This document shows positions 21,220 to 33,700 of a DNA stretch of 64,000 nucleotides, piece by piece. Positions within the stretch are counted from its first letter, which is position 1; each line of letters starts with the position of its first letter. The position numbers and the translations under genes are program-made. Below the pieces are notes generated by a model. That model was not told the origin of the DNA. It did no database searches and worked only from the letters and a program-made list of their open reading frames with translations. Source of the stretch: Gautieria morchelliformis (taxonomy: Eukaryota; Basidiomycota; Agaricomycetes; Gomphales; Gomphaceae); the NCBI GenBank assembly GCA_015179125.1, contig WHVA01000221.1, positions 62,001-126,000 of the forward strand. The letters are read 5' to 3'.

Positions 21220-23962
21220 ATGTCAGCTCTGGCTGGAGAAACCGCGAAGATCGCAGACCTGCGCCACAACACGCGCTACCCGCCGGACAGCGCCGACGCG
21301 AAGGAGCGGATGCGCACCGACCACGGGACGAAAATTGCGGATCCCGAAAACTGGTGTGTATGCGTTTTATTGCGCCGCACGCCACACGCGCTCACCTTGC
21401 GCACAGGCTCCGCGTGATGCAGTTGGACCTCTGGCAGACTGGACCGGCGCTGCTCGAGGACCAGGTCGGCCGCGAGAAGATCCACCGTTTCGACCACGAG
21501 CGTATCCCCGAGCGGGTGGTGCACGCGCGGGGCACGGGGGCGCATGGGTACTTCAAGGTGTACGACGACAGGCTGGCCAAGTACACCAGCGCGAGGGTGT
21601 TGACGGACCCGGCGAGGACGACGCCCGTGTTTGTGCGCTTCTCAACTGTGCAGGGGAGCCGTGGGAGCGCGGATACCGGTAAGACGCGGTGCGCTTGCGC
21701 GTGGTGCGACCTGACGCCACTGCTTCCCGGTACTAGTGCGCGACGTGCGCGGCTTTGCCGTCAAGTTTTACACTGACGAAGGCAATTGGGACCTGGTTGG
21801 GTCAGCACGATGCCATATTGCTGTTACCGCACCTCACATGTCCACAGGAATAATATCCCAGTGTTCTTCATACAAGATGGGGTGCAGTTCCCTGATTTCG
21901 TACATGCTGTGAAGCCGGAGCCACACAATGAGGCAGGTTATTCTCATGTCGCACTCGGCCGTTGCTTATTTCTGGCTCGCAGGTTCCGCAAGGACAGACG
22001 GCGGTAAGCACAGCATGGAGCGCATGGGTACATCTAACATCTGCGTCACCAGCACAACAATTTCTGGGATTTCGCATACTTGCAAAGCCAGACAACGCAC
22101 ATGCTGTGCTGGATCATGTCTGACCGGGGCATCCCCCGGAGCTTCAGAATGATGCAAGGGTTTGGCGTGAACACATTCACGCTTCTCAACGCAGAGGGCA
22201 GACGCGTGTTTGTCAAATTCCACTGGCTTCCTGAGCTCGGCGTCCATAGCTTGACGTGGGACGAGGCGCTGAAAATATCGGGCCAGGATCCCGGTGAGTG
22301 TGCCCGTCTGGGAAGGAACGCTCAGGGCTCAGGTGTTCGGGGCAGATTTCCACAGAAAAGATTTGCAAGAGGCGATTGAAAACGGCGCCTTTCCGAAGTG
22401 GAAGCTGGCCGTGCAAATTCTGGAGGGGCACCGGGAACACAGCTTCGATTTCGAGTGGGTCTGTATTGCCCGTATGCGGTAAGGAGTGCTCACGAGGGTG
22501 CAGTATCCTGGACGCCACCAAGATATGGCCCGAGGATCAGGTGCCTCTCCAGGAGGTCGGCGAGCTCGTTCTCAACCGCACGGTGGATGAATTCTTCCCA
22601 GAAGTGGAACAGGTGAGTGGCGGCGGTGGCTGGGCGTGCGTCTGTAACGGGTTTGCAGGTGGCGTTCTGCACAAGCCATGTGGTGCCCGGGATAGGATTC
22701 TCGAACGACCCGTTGCTGCAGACGAGGAACTTTTCGTACTTCGACACGCAGATCTCGCGGCTCGGGATCAATTGGGAGGAGCTCCCGATCAACCGGCCGG
22801 TGTGCCCCGTGATGAACTTCAACCGAGATGGGAAAGGGCGCCACACCGTGGTCAAGTCGCAGGTGAACTACCACCCGAATAGATTCGACGTTATACGTCC
22901 CGAGGCGGAGGATACCGACAAAGAACGTCCCAAGGCGGGGGGCGCCTACAAAGAGTATGTACTGCAGCGGTAGCTATGTGAGCCACGGTGACACGGATTA
23001 TGCAGGTTCCAGGAGCACATCGAAGGGGTCAAGGAGCGCACCCGCAGCGACAAGTTCCAGGAGCATTTCAGCCAGGCGCAGCTGTTCTACAACTCGCTCG
23101 CTAAGCACGAAAGGGCGCACCTCGTGAGTGCGTTCTCGTTCGAACTGTCGCACTGCGACGACCCGAAGGTGTACGAGAACATGTCGGCGCGGCTGAGCAA
23201 GATCGACCACGAACTCGCGCAGCAGGTCGCGCTGAACGTCGGCGGGGAACCTGTGCCGGAGAAGGCCGCGCAGAAGAACCACGAGCGGAGAAGTAAGGGG
23301 CTCTCGCAGGGCGAGTTTGCGCCGAAGGAGGCGACGATGAAGACGCGGCGGATCGCGATCCTGATCGCGGACGGGGTGAACGTGGCGGAGGTGGAGGAGC
23401 TGCGGACGGCGATCAAGAAGGCGGGGGCGACGGCGTGGCTGATCGGGCCGCGGCGGGGGACGGTGTACGGGGCGGGGCAGACCGCGCGGCACGACACGGA
23501 GCTTGCGGCGGACCACCACTTCGAGGGGCAGCGGTCGACGCTGTTCGACGCGGTGATCGTGCCGTCGGGGAAGGCGCACGCAGAGAGGCTCGCGAAGAAC
23601 GGGCGGGCGGTGCACTGGGTGCGGGAGGCGTTTGGGCACCTGAAGGCGATTGGGGCGGTTGGCGAAGGTGCGTGGCGGCGACCAGGGTTGGGTGGGTTGA
23701 CTGACGATGAATTCTAGGGGTGGGGTTCCTGCAGAGGGCGGTGGAGTTGCCGGGGGTGAGGTTTGCGTCCAAGGGGGACGAGGGGGACCTGGGGAAGGTC
23801 GTGGACAGCTACGGGGTGGTGACGACGCTGGAGAGGGAGGCGGAGCGGCTCGTGAAGGGGGACGACTCCGAGTCGTTCCTGTCGCGGTTTAAGATGGAGG
23901 TGAGCGCGCACAGGAATTGGCAGAGGGAGCTGGACGGGCTCGTGCAGGGGGTTGCGTTCTGA
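21220..23962 (+). CDS. Large-subunit catalase with C-terminal PfpI/DJ-1-like domain
   Basis: Decomposes hydrogen peroxide. The start at 21220 gives [20 protein letters not shown], fitting the family N-terminus without an obvious signal peptide. The catalytic His lies in [14 protein letters not shown], the distal Asn region is [11 protein letters not shown], and the haem-ligand Tyr is in [13 protein letters not shown]. The C-terminal third (about 23330-23940, [18 protein letters not shown] and [15 protein letters not shown]) is the flavodoxin-like domain that defines large-subunit (clade 2) catalases. It has no visible Cys nucleophile, as expected. Eight or more short introns are needed. The 3' half is strongly GC-rich and G-rich on the coding strand. 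Confidence 0.94.
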
Positions 23963-24056
23963 GGGCGTGCAACGAACAATGACGCAGTGTATATGACGCA
24001 GTGTAAATTTACAGAGGGGGCGTGTAACGAGCAGTATATATAGCATTGTAGATGCT

Positions 24057-25036
24057 TTACAGCTTGGCGTACAGCTCGGGGTCCTGGGGGCGGTCGCGCA
24101 TGAGGCGGGCGAGCTGGTGGAAGTCATCGACGATGACATCAGGAATGCTCTCGTCCACGACGGCACCCCTGTCCTCCGTCGGGCGGCGTACATAGACGGC
24201 CTTGAGACCGCAGGCCTTGGCTGCGGCGCAGTCGTGGATGTGGGAGGCGACGAGGGCGACCTGGTGGGGCTCGAGAGCAAGGGCGCGGACGGCGCCGAGG
24301 TATATCTTGGGGTTGGGCTTGTAGGAAGCGAAGAGCTCGCTGGAGAAGACGACGTCCCAGGGGAGATCTGCGTATTTGGCCTGCGGGACGTGTGAGCGTG
24401 GTCAGGGAGGGTGGGAGTGCGCACCATGTCGACGAGGAGGCGGACGTTGCCGTTGCTGAGGGTGCCGATGATGGAGAGGGACTTGAGGGCGTAGAGGCCG
24501 GGGGTGGCGTCGGGCCAGCCTGGCGGAGGTGAGTGCGGGGAGGGGGGGAAAGGGACGGCGTACCGTGGAGACGATGCCAGGCGAGGACGAGGTCGCGGCG
24601 GACGGGGTCGCCCCAGAGGGGGGCGAGCATGCTCCAGCGGGGGGAGTCGAGGAGCTCGTCCAGCAGCTGCGGGGAGTCAGACTCAGAATTGCTATGGATG
24701 TGTCTCACCTGACGGTGCATCTCGTCGACGGTGGCGGGGCCGGCGCCGCCGCGGGCGACGTGGAGGCTGCGGGGGGTTAGAAATGGAAGACACGGATAGG
24801 AGAGCTCCTACGTTGTGCGGATATAGCCAGCGCGCCAGTCTGCGGCAAAGGCCGCCCAGTCTGCGGGGCATGAGCGGGGACACGGACGACGGCGGGGACT
24901 CACCCTCGTTGTGGAAGACGGTGCCGCGGGCAGCGACGCGGAGGTGGGCGACGATGGCGGCGTGCCAGTCGACGACAGTGCCGAAGACGTCGAAGAGGAG
25001 GGCGCGCACGCCGGGGAGGGAGGTGGTGACGTGCAT
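24057..25036 (-). CDS. Type II haloacid-dehalogenase-like hydrolase
   Basis: Starts at 25036 (MHVTTSLPGVRALLFDVFG), with the HAD nucleophile Asp in LLFDVFGTVVDWH. Later exons carry SIIGTLSNGN (motif II Ser/Thr-Asn), ASYKPNPKIY (motif III Lys) and VASHIHDCAAAKACGLK with YVRRPTED (acidic motif IV region and dehalogenase-like end). About five small introns separate exons near 24900, 24790, 24680, 24560 and 24410. Stop TAA at 24057-24059. Length of about 245 aa fits 2-haloacid dehalogenases, but the natural substrate in fungi is unknown. Convergent with catalase, 94 bp apart. Confidence 0.88.
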
Positions 25037-25158
25037 GGTGTGACTAAGGTGCGGTGCATCTGGATCTGAGATCGATCGGAGTTCGCCTGAGTTGGGCTAC
25101 CCCTTTGACTCTCGACTCTGGACGGGTGACGCCGACTTTCCCTCTCCCTCCCCATGCC
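25037..25158. promoter_or_regulatory. 122-bp divergent promoter (HAD / winged-helix gene)
   Basis: Only 122 bp lie between the two start codons. The plus strand is G-rich to its left and C-rich to its right, so base-composition skew reverses here. Confidence 0.5.
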
Positions 25159-27976
25159 ATGCCCGACTACCACACTCGTCTCCGCACCAGCTCCCAGATC
25201 CTCCTCCCCCGCCGTCTCCGCCCGTCCCCCTCCCCGCCCCCGCACCGCCGTAGACCCGTTCCCCAGCCCGCCTTCCCCCCGCCCGACGTCGTCCTCCACC
25301 CCGACGACGCCGCGAACAAGACCTGTCTCGCCATCGGACGCGCCCTCCTCGCCGTCCACAACCGCGCCCTCACCATAAAGGACCTCTCCCACCTCACCCT
25401 CGACTACGGCCTCCTCTGCCAGACGTGCGTCCTGCTCCTGCTCACCGTGCTCACCGTGCTCACCCCCCGCAGCCCGTCCGCCGCGTCCCAGGCGATCACC
25501 ACCTTCATCCGCACCCACCTCGCCCGCGTCCACCGCGACCGTGCCCAGCCCCTCCTCCGCTCCCTCCCCCTCACAGGCACCGCCGCCGACGACGCACTCG
25601 CCCCCGCCCTCCATTCCCGCTCCGGCGGCACGTCCGCCCTCAAGGACCCCACCCGCTCTCTCACCAGCTTCCGCAGGGGCACCACCGTCTGGTATCTCAG
25701 CGACGCCGCCGGCGCACAATGTCCCTTCCGCGCCGCCGGCCTCGATCTCGACCGCATCCTCCACCCCGCCAAGGGCACCAAGCGCAAGCGCCCCAACACC
25801 CACCTCGGCCCCGCGATGGCCACCCGCCACCGCCCACAGCCCGACGCCCGCCACCGCCCACCGCCCGCCGCCCCCGCCACCGCGGGTCTCCGCGTCACCC
25901 TCACCGTCAAGCGCAGAGACCCGTCCCCGTCCCCGTCCCCGTCCGTCTCTGACGACGACGACGACGACCTCTCCGACGTCGACTCCCTCGACCCCGTCGA
26001 GCCCGCTGACCCTCCCGTCTCACAGCCCGCCGACTCACACTCCGCGTCTGCCTCACACCAGCTCCCCCCATACCCTATCCTGTCTCCCTCGATACCCTCC
26101 CCCTCCTGCTCCACCCCCACCACCGCCCTGGCGTCCCCGTCCGCCCCCTCAGACCCATTCGCCCCCTACCGCACCGCCCTCGCCTCCTTCCGCACCGCCC
26201 TCTCCAACCCCCCGCCTGACCACCGAGACCGCTCCACCTCCCTTCCTTTCTCCGCCGCCTCGCCCCCTCCAGATTCCGAAGACGAGGACGAAGACTACCA
26301 CAATTCCATGGTCGGTCTCCGCAGAGGCAGTGTCCCCTTGAAGGAGGAGCACCCTCGACCCCTCGACCCTATCATCTTCACAGCCGCCCCATCCACCCCG
26401 TGCGCCCTGCCACTCAAGCACGAGCATCACCCCGACGTCCTCAGCACCCCCCTCGAGGTCCTCCCTGGCTATCTCTCCTGCTCCCCGCAGTCAGACTACG
26501 TCTCCGTCAAGGACGAGCCAATCAGTGCCGTATTGCCTCCAGACTCCCCCCACTACGTCTGGCATCACCTCACTGTCAAGCCCGAGCCCGTGTGGGAGGA
26601 CGAGCACCCCCATCTCCACTCGGACGGTACAGGCACCAGGGAGGACCCTGTCCACATCGATACCGCCATGCATGACGTCGAGGTCCTGGGCCCCGAGTCC
26701 GTCATCAGCCGCGAATGGGATGCTGCCTGGAGCTCTGCCACCGACTCTGATATGGATGTCGATACCTGCGTCCCGCCCCGCCCGTGCACCCCGGATGTCT
26801 TCCCGCACCGCGCCCGTGCGTCCCCTGCCGAGACCCTTATTACCGCCTCGACGTCCATCTCCTCCCCACCGTCCAATAATCCGGTATCTCTCGCCCACGA
26901 AGCGCCCACCCTGTCACACCCCCTCCGCTCATGTGATCCACCCGTGGTTGCAACCGTCGTCGAAGGTATGCCATCGCCCAACCACTTTGTCTCATGTACT
27001 TACCGTCCCTGATGCAGGTATCCCCGTCTACCACACCCTGTTGGCCCCCGGCGTTCCCTTCCTCCGCCGCATCGACACCTCCTTCGTCAACCTTACCCCT
27101 CTCATGCTCGTCCTCAAACTCCCGCTGTGCGCCCTCGTGTCGTATTCCCGCGCGACCCCCCGCATGATGGTCTCCCGCGCCCCCGAGCCCATCGGTGGCA
27201 CCTGGGTCCCGCTCCCCGTCGCCCAGAGTGTCGCGCGCCACGCCGGCGCCGGCAAGATCCCCCCTGCCATCCTCGACGTGTTCCTAAGTCCGGACCTGGG
27301 CATGTGGTTCCCGGATGCCCTGGGACGTCTGGGGCAGCTCCATGGCTGCGCCGCCGTCAGGCCGGAGACCGCCCCCGCTGCGGGGCGCGAGGTCGGCATC
27401 CGCGTCGAGGACGTGTTCGTGGGTGCAGAGTGTCTCGACGTTAAGCGGGACGCACGCCTCAAGCCCGACGTGGTCGAGCTGAAGCCCGATGGGGTCGAGC
27501 TGAGGCCCGACGGGGTCGAGCTGCAGCCCTCGCCGATCAAGCCGTGCGCGGGCGTGGTGTCGCGCGGGTCCTCGCTGCTCTTCGACCAGCCGCGCGGTGC
27601 CTATGCCTCCATCTCAATGCCGATCGCCCTGAACGAGCAGGAAGAAACCCTCTTCCACTCCTTCGTCGACATCCTCGGCTCGGGTGTCTCCGCGTCCTCG
27701 TCGCCACTCTCGTCCGCCCCGTCCTCGCCCATCGTCAAGCCCGCCGTCACCAGCGCCGTCGCCACCATGACGTCCTCTGCGAACGGGAAGGAGAACGCCG
27801 CCGCGTCCGAGAATGCCCCGCCGCCCCCGTCGCAGCCCGTCGTGCGCAGGAAGCGCGAAAAGGCCGCCGTGCCGGAGGCCCCTGTCCGCAGGTCGAAGCG
27901 GGCGCTCGCAAAGGCGTCGCCCCCAGCGACACGCTCGCGGACGAGGCATTCCTCGGAGGGAAGAGCCATGGCCTGA
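25159..27976 (+). CDS. GDS1-type winged-helix protein with APSES/KilA-N-like C-terminal region
   Basis: Large nuclear-type protein of about 900 aa. The start chosen at 25159 gives MPDYHTRLRTSSQILLPRRL, which begins inside the compositionally uniform coding block. An N-terminal domain (about 25310-25720) reads AIGRALLAVHNRALTIKDL, then ASQAITTFIRTHLARVHRD, PALHSRSGG and FRRGTTVWYLS, resembling the GDS1 winged-helix domain of fungi. A long Pro/Ser/acidic linker follows. After an intron at about 26968-27018 a second block has VPFLRRIDTSFVNLTPLM and GGTWVPLPVAQSVARHA, similar to APSES/KilA-N DNA-binding domains. Repeats of KPDGVEL (27460-27530) and basic nuclear-signal-like segments (RRKREK, RRSKRALAK) end the protein. 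A role in transcription or chromatin is inferred. Confidence 0.75.
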
Positions 27977-28452
27977 TCTCGTCCTCGTGCACGCCGCGTG
28001 ACGCCTCGCCCCTCCAGTCCCATCGCGGACCACACGAAAACGTTCTGAATGGAATCGACCCCACATACCCCTGCTTGAATTCTAGATTTGTATCACGCAC
28101 GCCCTTTCCTTCCCTGCGCTCCGTGTCCCGGTAGGCCTGCTGTCTTGTCTGTCCCGCGCGCGTGTCCTCACCCTCCCCCCGCAAGCTGCAGTCTCTTGCC
28201 CCGGGCGCCGTCGCTCGAATTAGCCACCACCGCTCACTTGCTATTCTACCTAACTTCGTCTTCGTTACGCCCGCACATATTTACCGCGCTTTTTCGCCTT
28301 TGTACTGTACACGTGTGCTGCCGTCTTGCTCATTACGATTACGCGTACTATGAAATTCAGAAATTCAGACACTGTCTATTCCTGATCTAAATACAAGCTG
28401 TAATGACATGTAGGGGTGTGTGTGGTATGAGGTAAAGTATGCATGCATGCGT
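27977..28452. other. Intergenic 3' flanks, no gene seen
   Basis: Pyrimidine-rich trailing sequence of the winged-helix gene, and the 3' flank of the convergent CNH remnant. No coding or repeat structure stands out. Confidence 0.6.
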
Positions 28453-29832
28453 CTAGGGCGGCGGGGGGCCCTTGAGGACCAGATCGTACACATGCTGCGC
28501 GACCTCGTCGGGGCCCATGCCGTGCGGCGCGTTCATGACGACCTGCATCCGGCTGCGCTGGTTCGCCGACTCGGGGACGAGATCGTCCTCGTCGAGCTCG
28601 CCCTGCAGCACGCCTGGGCCGCGCCACGAGCAGCGCACGCCGCTGCCGAACAGGACCTGCTCCAGGCGGCCCGTGCTGCCCTGGCGCACCTCGATGGAGC
28701 GCGCCTTGAAGAGCACGACGTACGGCGAGACCGGCGCGACCGCGAACACGGTGCCGTGCCACTCGATGACCTCGAGGGGCTCGCCGTGCCGGTCTACGAA
28801 CAGGCCAAAACCTGCGTCGCGAGGAGAGTGAGCGCAGGAGGGGGCCGTGGCGGGGGGTGCGTACTGTTATAGCAGAGGAGGTGCCGCCCGCCTTTGCCCG
28901 GAACAAGCCCAGCGGCTTGCTGCCTTTGCAGCGCTTGGCGAGCGCTTTGGACTGTGCGGTGTCCTTGGACGGGATGGTGGCGGTGGAGAAGCTGGGGGGG
29001 TACTCAGCGATCAGCAATGCAGGAAAAAGCGGGGCGGTCGTTACGTCTCGAGATCGAGAATCTCGAACCCCTTGGGGTGGAGGAGGGATATGGTCGAGCG
29101 TAGGAAGACGAGGTCGGTGCATTCCACGGGGACGAAGAACTCCTGTAACGTGGGTGAGAATAGACGTGATCCGAACCGGGCGTGAAAGACCTTTAGGGGA
29201 CGAAAGTAGCAAATGCGACCGCTTCCAAGATAGGCCACCACGGGGTCGAGCGCGTTTACGGGTGGCGGTTCCAGCACTGGCTCGAGGACATGGAAAATAC
29301 TCTCTGTCTGATGGTTGTAAGGGCAGGCACAGGCCATCAGAGTCGAGGCCTCACCATCCGCTTCCTTTTGTAGATAATGACGAGAGAATTCGTCCAGATG
29401 CCCACACGAAAGAAGTCGACGGGCGCCGAGCCCGTGAGTTTTTGCGGTACACGAGGGCTCGTACTGAACGGATCCAGGGCATCCAGGCTGAAGCAATACA
29501 GGGCCTTGCAGGGGCGTGTGGGGAAGTCTGGCGGAGCGCACTGGGTGCGCGCTTACCTTGTCAGCTAGGACCAGCAACAGCTGGTATTCTTCAATCACGG
29601 CGAATCCAGTGACGCCCTTGAGCTCCATGACACGATGCAAGACTAGCAAGACCGGCGAGTGAGTGTGCCTGCATGGTCGAGCGAACAGACGTACAATCCG
29701 GGTCATGTGCATCCACGACCCAAATTCCCTCTGAGCAGCCGATGGCCACAAACGGGCGATCATTTGCCAAAACTGATCAAGGCCCGGATTAGAGCATGCT
29801 GGTTCTGGAGATGTGCACTGACCGAATGGCAT
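28453..29832 (-). pseudogene. CNH-domain gene, 5'-truncated and frameshifted
   Basis: Minus-strand exons give a citron-homology (CNH) beta-propeller like the C-terminus of Rho1 guanine-nucleotide exchange factors. They read DRPFVAIGCSEGIWVVDAHD (about 29710-29770), VTGFAVIEEYQLLLVLADK, LYCFSLDALDPFST, then a block ending FEILDLET near 29040, KPLGLFRAKAGG (about 28900), GFGLFVDRHGEPLEVIEWHG and YVVLFKARSIEVRQ, with a stop at 28453. Between KPLGLFRAKAGG and the LLCYN block preceding GFGLFV the frame shifts by one base (near 28880-28900). No DH or PH domain is found upstream to 30.7 kb. It is therefore either a remnant or a CNH-only gene with a sequence error. Confidence 0.65.
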
Positions 29833-30738
29833 GGTACATGCTATGACGCCAGGGACGCCAGCGTTCCTGTGTGCGGTATGGCCGCGGAGGGGGTTGTTAT
29901 TTAATCGGCGGATTTCAAAGATCTAGCGCTTTGGAGTATCACGCTGTGTGATGACGGTGAACAGTACAGACGAACCTCTCGGAAGCCAGCACTGGGCGCC
30001 GCCATGGGTGGCTGGGGTGGGTCTTCGTGCATCGGTACGCGGTGGATAAGATCGGCTCACACGGCGCCTGCAGGCATCACGTGATGCGGTGACTGAGCTG
30101 AGCCTCGTCGCCAGCAGCGACGAGCAGATACGCGCACAGCTGTTAGACATAAGGAGTGGCAGATGCTGAAGTAGGCCGACGTGACGAGGATTGATAATAT
30201 CCGGCACGCAGACCGTGGGCTCGGAACCCCCTTCCATGTGGACATCATGATTGGACTGGGTATAGACGTGTCCGGACTGGCTACTGCGAGATCCGGTGAA
30301 AAGTTGGCGAGAGCGCTGCGCTGCGCGTCTTGGAGACTCGCCGGTGGGCCGGCTGAGGATTGGTAAATGGATGGAGATTACAGTACGGAGGACGCCTTGG
30401 AGACGGCAATGGCGGAGTTGAAGGCGGACCCGCAACACTTGTTCTCTTCCTGATTACTGTACTTTCTCGTTTACAGTTTTCTCATATCTTGCTGTTCGGC
30501 GGCCTACGCAGACATAGCTATCTAGTAAAAGTATCACTTACTTCTGTTCGCAGTTTCGTTTTCGAGCCCGCAAAATATTGCCGGGCGCTATAAAGAAGCC
30601 ATCACCACTTTGCGACGCTCCCTCCAGTCCCGTGCACTGGTTGGCTTAGACCACTCCCACATAGTCGTCGCACAGTCCTCTGGCACACTACGTTGTGCTC
30701 CTTCTCCTTCCTAATACCTAATCCTTCTATCTTCTATC
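29833..30738. other. Gene-free stretch
   Basis: About 0.9 kb between the CNH remnant and the Pumilio gene. A minus-strand open frame at 29923-30438 has no recognisable domain or codon pattern. The right end is the Pumilio-gene promoter and 5' UTR, with pyrimidine-rich sequence before the start. Confidence 0.5.
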
Positions 30739-33700
30739 ATGTCCCTTTCTGCAAACGATCAAGCTCCCTACGCGAAGACGTCGTCAGGTAAAACACCCCC
30801 CCCGGCTCCCTCTGCAGCGTATGCAAAACGGTCAGCTTTTCTCATCGCTCTCATCCCGTCCGTCCTCTCACATGTGCGTCCAAAGCGCGAGGGAGATACA
30901 GGCTGAGGAAGGGCTCGCCGCTGGCACCGGTCACTATCGTCCGCCCGCGCTGCGTGTTCTCGCCCAGGGCGGCTCCCCCTCCGGCGAGACTCCTCCAAAC
31001 ACCTCGGTCGCTGGTCCAAGGGAGAATGACCATGTTCTTCCCCCCACCAACTACCCTCAAAACTTTAGGAGAGCAAGGGCAGGGACCTTGCCATCCAATG
31101 TCTCACTCGCCGCACAGCACTTTGCCTCGACCCTGGAGAGCACCCCAGATTCCCCTTCGTATGACGCTGAATCCTTTTCTCAGACGTCCTCTCCTGCAGC
31201 GACGAGTCCCACCACTCGTCCGAGTCTCCGACACTCGGCGTCCATCGCTTCCGCATCAGCCGTCACTGAACGCAACAGTCGCCTTCGCTCCGGCTCACTC
31301 ACCCTCCTCCCAACCGGAGGCTTGAGCAATGCGTTCGGTCCTTCCATTTTCTCGTCATCGTGGCTCACGAACCCACGCAGCGGTAATATTTCCACTTTGG
31401 ACGAGATTCGCTCCACGACCTCCCTCGATTCTGGCGTGGGCGATGAGTTTGACGTACACACCCTCGATTATCTGGGCCTCGATGATGGCGGTCGCCCCCC
31501 TCCGCCTGCCACGGTATCTGAGCTTCGCAATCAAGCACAGGCCGCCATAGCTGGCAGCTTGGCTAACCCGTCCCGCATTCGCGCGAATACCGTCTCCAAC
31601 CCGTATCGCAATAGGACTACTGGCCCCATGCTTCCGCCGACGCAATCGGAAGATGAAACTGAACTGAACGAGCAATATGATTCTCAGCAGCCCGTGGACT
31701 ATGATGCATCTTTGGCCCAATCCACCGGGTTCTTTCCCCAGTCGCTTATAAACAAGGGGTTCAAGCAGGCGTCGCATCTTGCTGCCGCGAGACCCCGTGC
31801 GGTTTCTGTAGCCAATCTAGACGATGCCGCCCGCAGCGCTCCCGCTCGCCGCTCTACGGCTGATTCTAACGCATTCGGTGAAGTTACTGTGTCTCCCACC
31901 GGACTCGCCCCTGCTGCCAATATTACCACTGGTGGTCATCCGACCCAGCCTACACTTAGAACTGACAAGCTCCATATCGCTCGTTCTGCAGGATCTCCCA
32001 CCATCCGTTTCCCCAACGGGGAGCGTGCTTTTTTGAGTCCGGGAGGCGTTCTCTCTGGTCGCGCCGTCTCTCCCAAGACCGAGAATGCGTCTGGCCAGAT
32101 CCAGACTCCGTCCAGGTCTCTTTGGATCGGTAACCTGGATTCTACCATGTCCAGCGATGCTCTCATACATGTATTCGCTCCGTATGGTGCTATTGAGAGT
32201 CTCAGGTTGCTCCCCGAGAAAGTGAGCAAACGAGCGGTATGATTACGCGAGGACTAACTACTGTCCTAGGAATGTGGGTTTGTAAACTTTGTTGAGCAAG
32301 CCGATGCTATACGCGCCAAGGAAGATGTTCTTAACCGTCTCGGCGGCCACATCGGTATGCAGAATGGACAGACGGTTCGTATTGGATTTGGAAAAGCAGA
32401 CAGCGCCCCTATTGCCCCTGCGAAAGGTATAATGTCCCCTGGTGGTGTTGTCTCGCCTGGAGGTGCAGGCCAGAGGGCCTCTCCAGGAGGCCTCAACAGC
32501 CCGGGAGGTATGGATGCGCAGCTGCAGTCAACCCCGACCAGAGCTCTTTGGATCGGATCCATCCCGTCCACGACTACTCCTGCCACGATTCTGAGCGTAT
32601 TCAGCCCATACGGCCCCATTGAATCTGCCAGAGTTTTGACCCACAAGAACTGCGGCTTTAGTACGTCGTAGTATTTCCGAGTTCATGAAATCGGCCGCTT
32701 ATGCAACTTCTAGTCAATTTTGAGCGTTTGGATGATGCCGTCAGAGCTCGCAAGGCCTTGAATGGTCGCGATGTTCTTGGAAGCGACGTCGGTGCTATCC
32801 GCATTGGTTTCGCAAAAGTCCCAGTGAAGGGCGGATCGGGTGATATGATGGTTGCTGACGAAGCTGTAGGCGTAGGTGTCCAAGGTGTTGGAGACCTTAG
32901 TGTGGGCGCAACCATCCACGCCCTTCGTAGCGTCAAAGGCGCTTCGACGATTCCTGCTGACCAACAGGTTCTCGGCGGCGCGGTAGAGAATTATCGATCC
33001 AACCTGTTGCTCAGCATGATTGGACAAGGTGTACACAACGGTGTTAGCTCTCCCGATGCGGGTACCAAGCAGGCTGGGTGGACAGCGTCGATCACAGAAC
33101 AGCAAATGATAATGAAAGAGATTACGAAAGGTAATATAGATGCGGAGATCGACATACAGGCGCTTGCCGGTGAGCCAGGCATTAATCTGCTGGAAGGAAT
33201 GGCATTGACGCATCCGTATACGACAGACTTCCGCCCCCTACAATGTATTACACGACTATTCCTCTTGTTGCCGAACGGCAGCAGAACAGGCGCTGGGATG
33301 CCTCTAAACTTAGGGAATTGCGTAAGAGGCTTGACTCCGGGGGAATGACTGGAGAAGAAGTCGATGAAGTCGCGAAGGACTTTGTAGATGGCGAGATTGT
33401 TGATTTGGCCTCGGATTGGCTCGGAAACACTGTGAGCGACAGTGTCTGTCCACCATTCATCCTGTAGTAAACTCATATTGTCCCCAGGTTGTACAAAAAC
33501 TTTTTGAGAAATGCTCTGACGGTCCAAGATTGGCTATGCTGGAGCGCATCGTGCCTCATCTTGCGACGATTGGCATCCACAAGAACGGTACTTGGGCAGC
33601 CCAGAAAATAATAGAATGTATATCTACCCCTGAGGAGTTAGCGCTTGTCGCACAGAATTTGAGGCCTTACACCCCTCCGCTGCTTTTGGATCAGTTCGGC

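Noticed and set aside
24504..25043. Plus-strand Arg/Gly-rich open frame opposite the HAD gene
   Set aside because: Antisense of a GC-rich coding region with clear HAD motifs on the minus strand; low-complexity translation without domains.
25404..26123. Long minus-strand open frame opposite the winged-helix gene
   Set aside because: Caused by extreme GC content lowering stop frequency. The plus-strand frame carries the conserved domains.
29923..30438. Minus-strand 171-codon open frame between the CNH remnant and the Pumilio gene
   Set aside because: No recognisable domain, no splice-consistent neighbours, and it does not supply the missing DH/PH domains.
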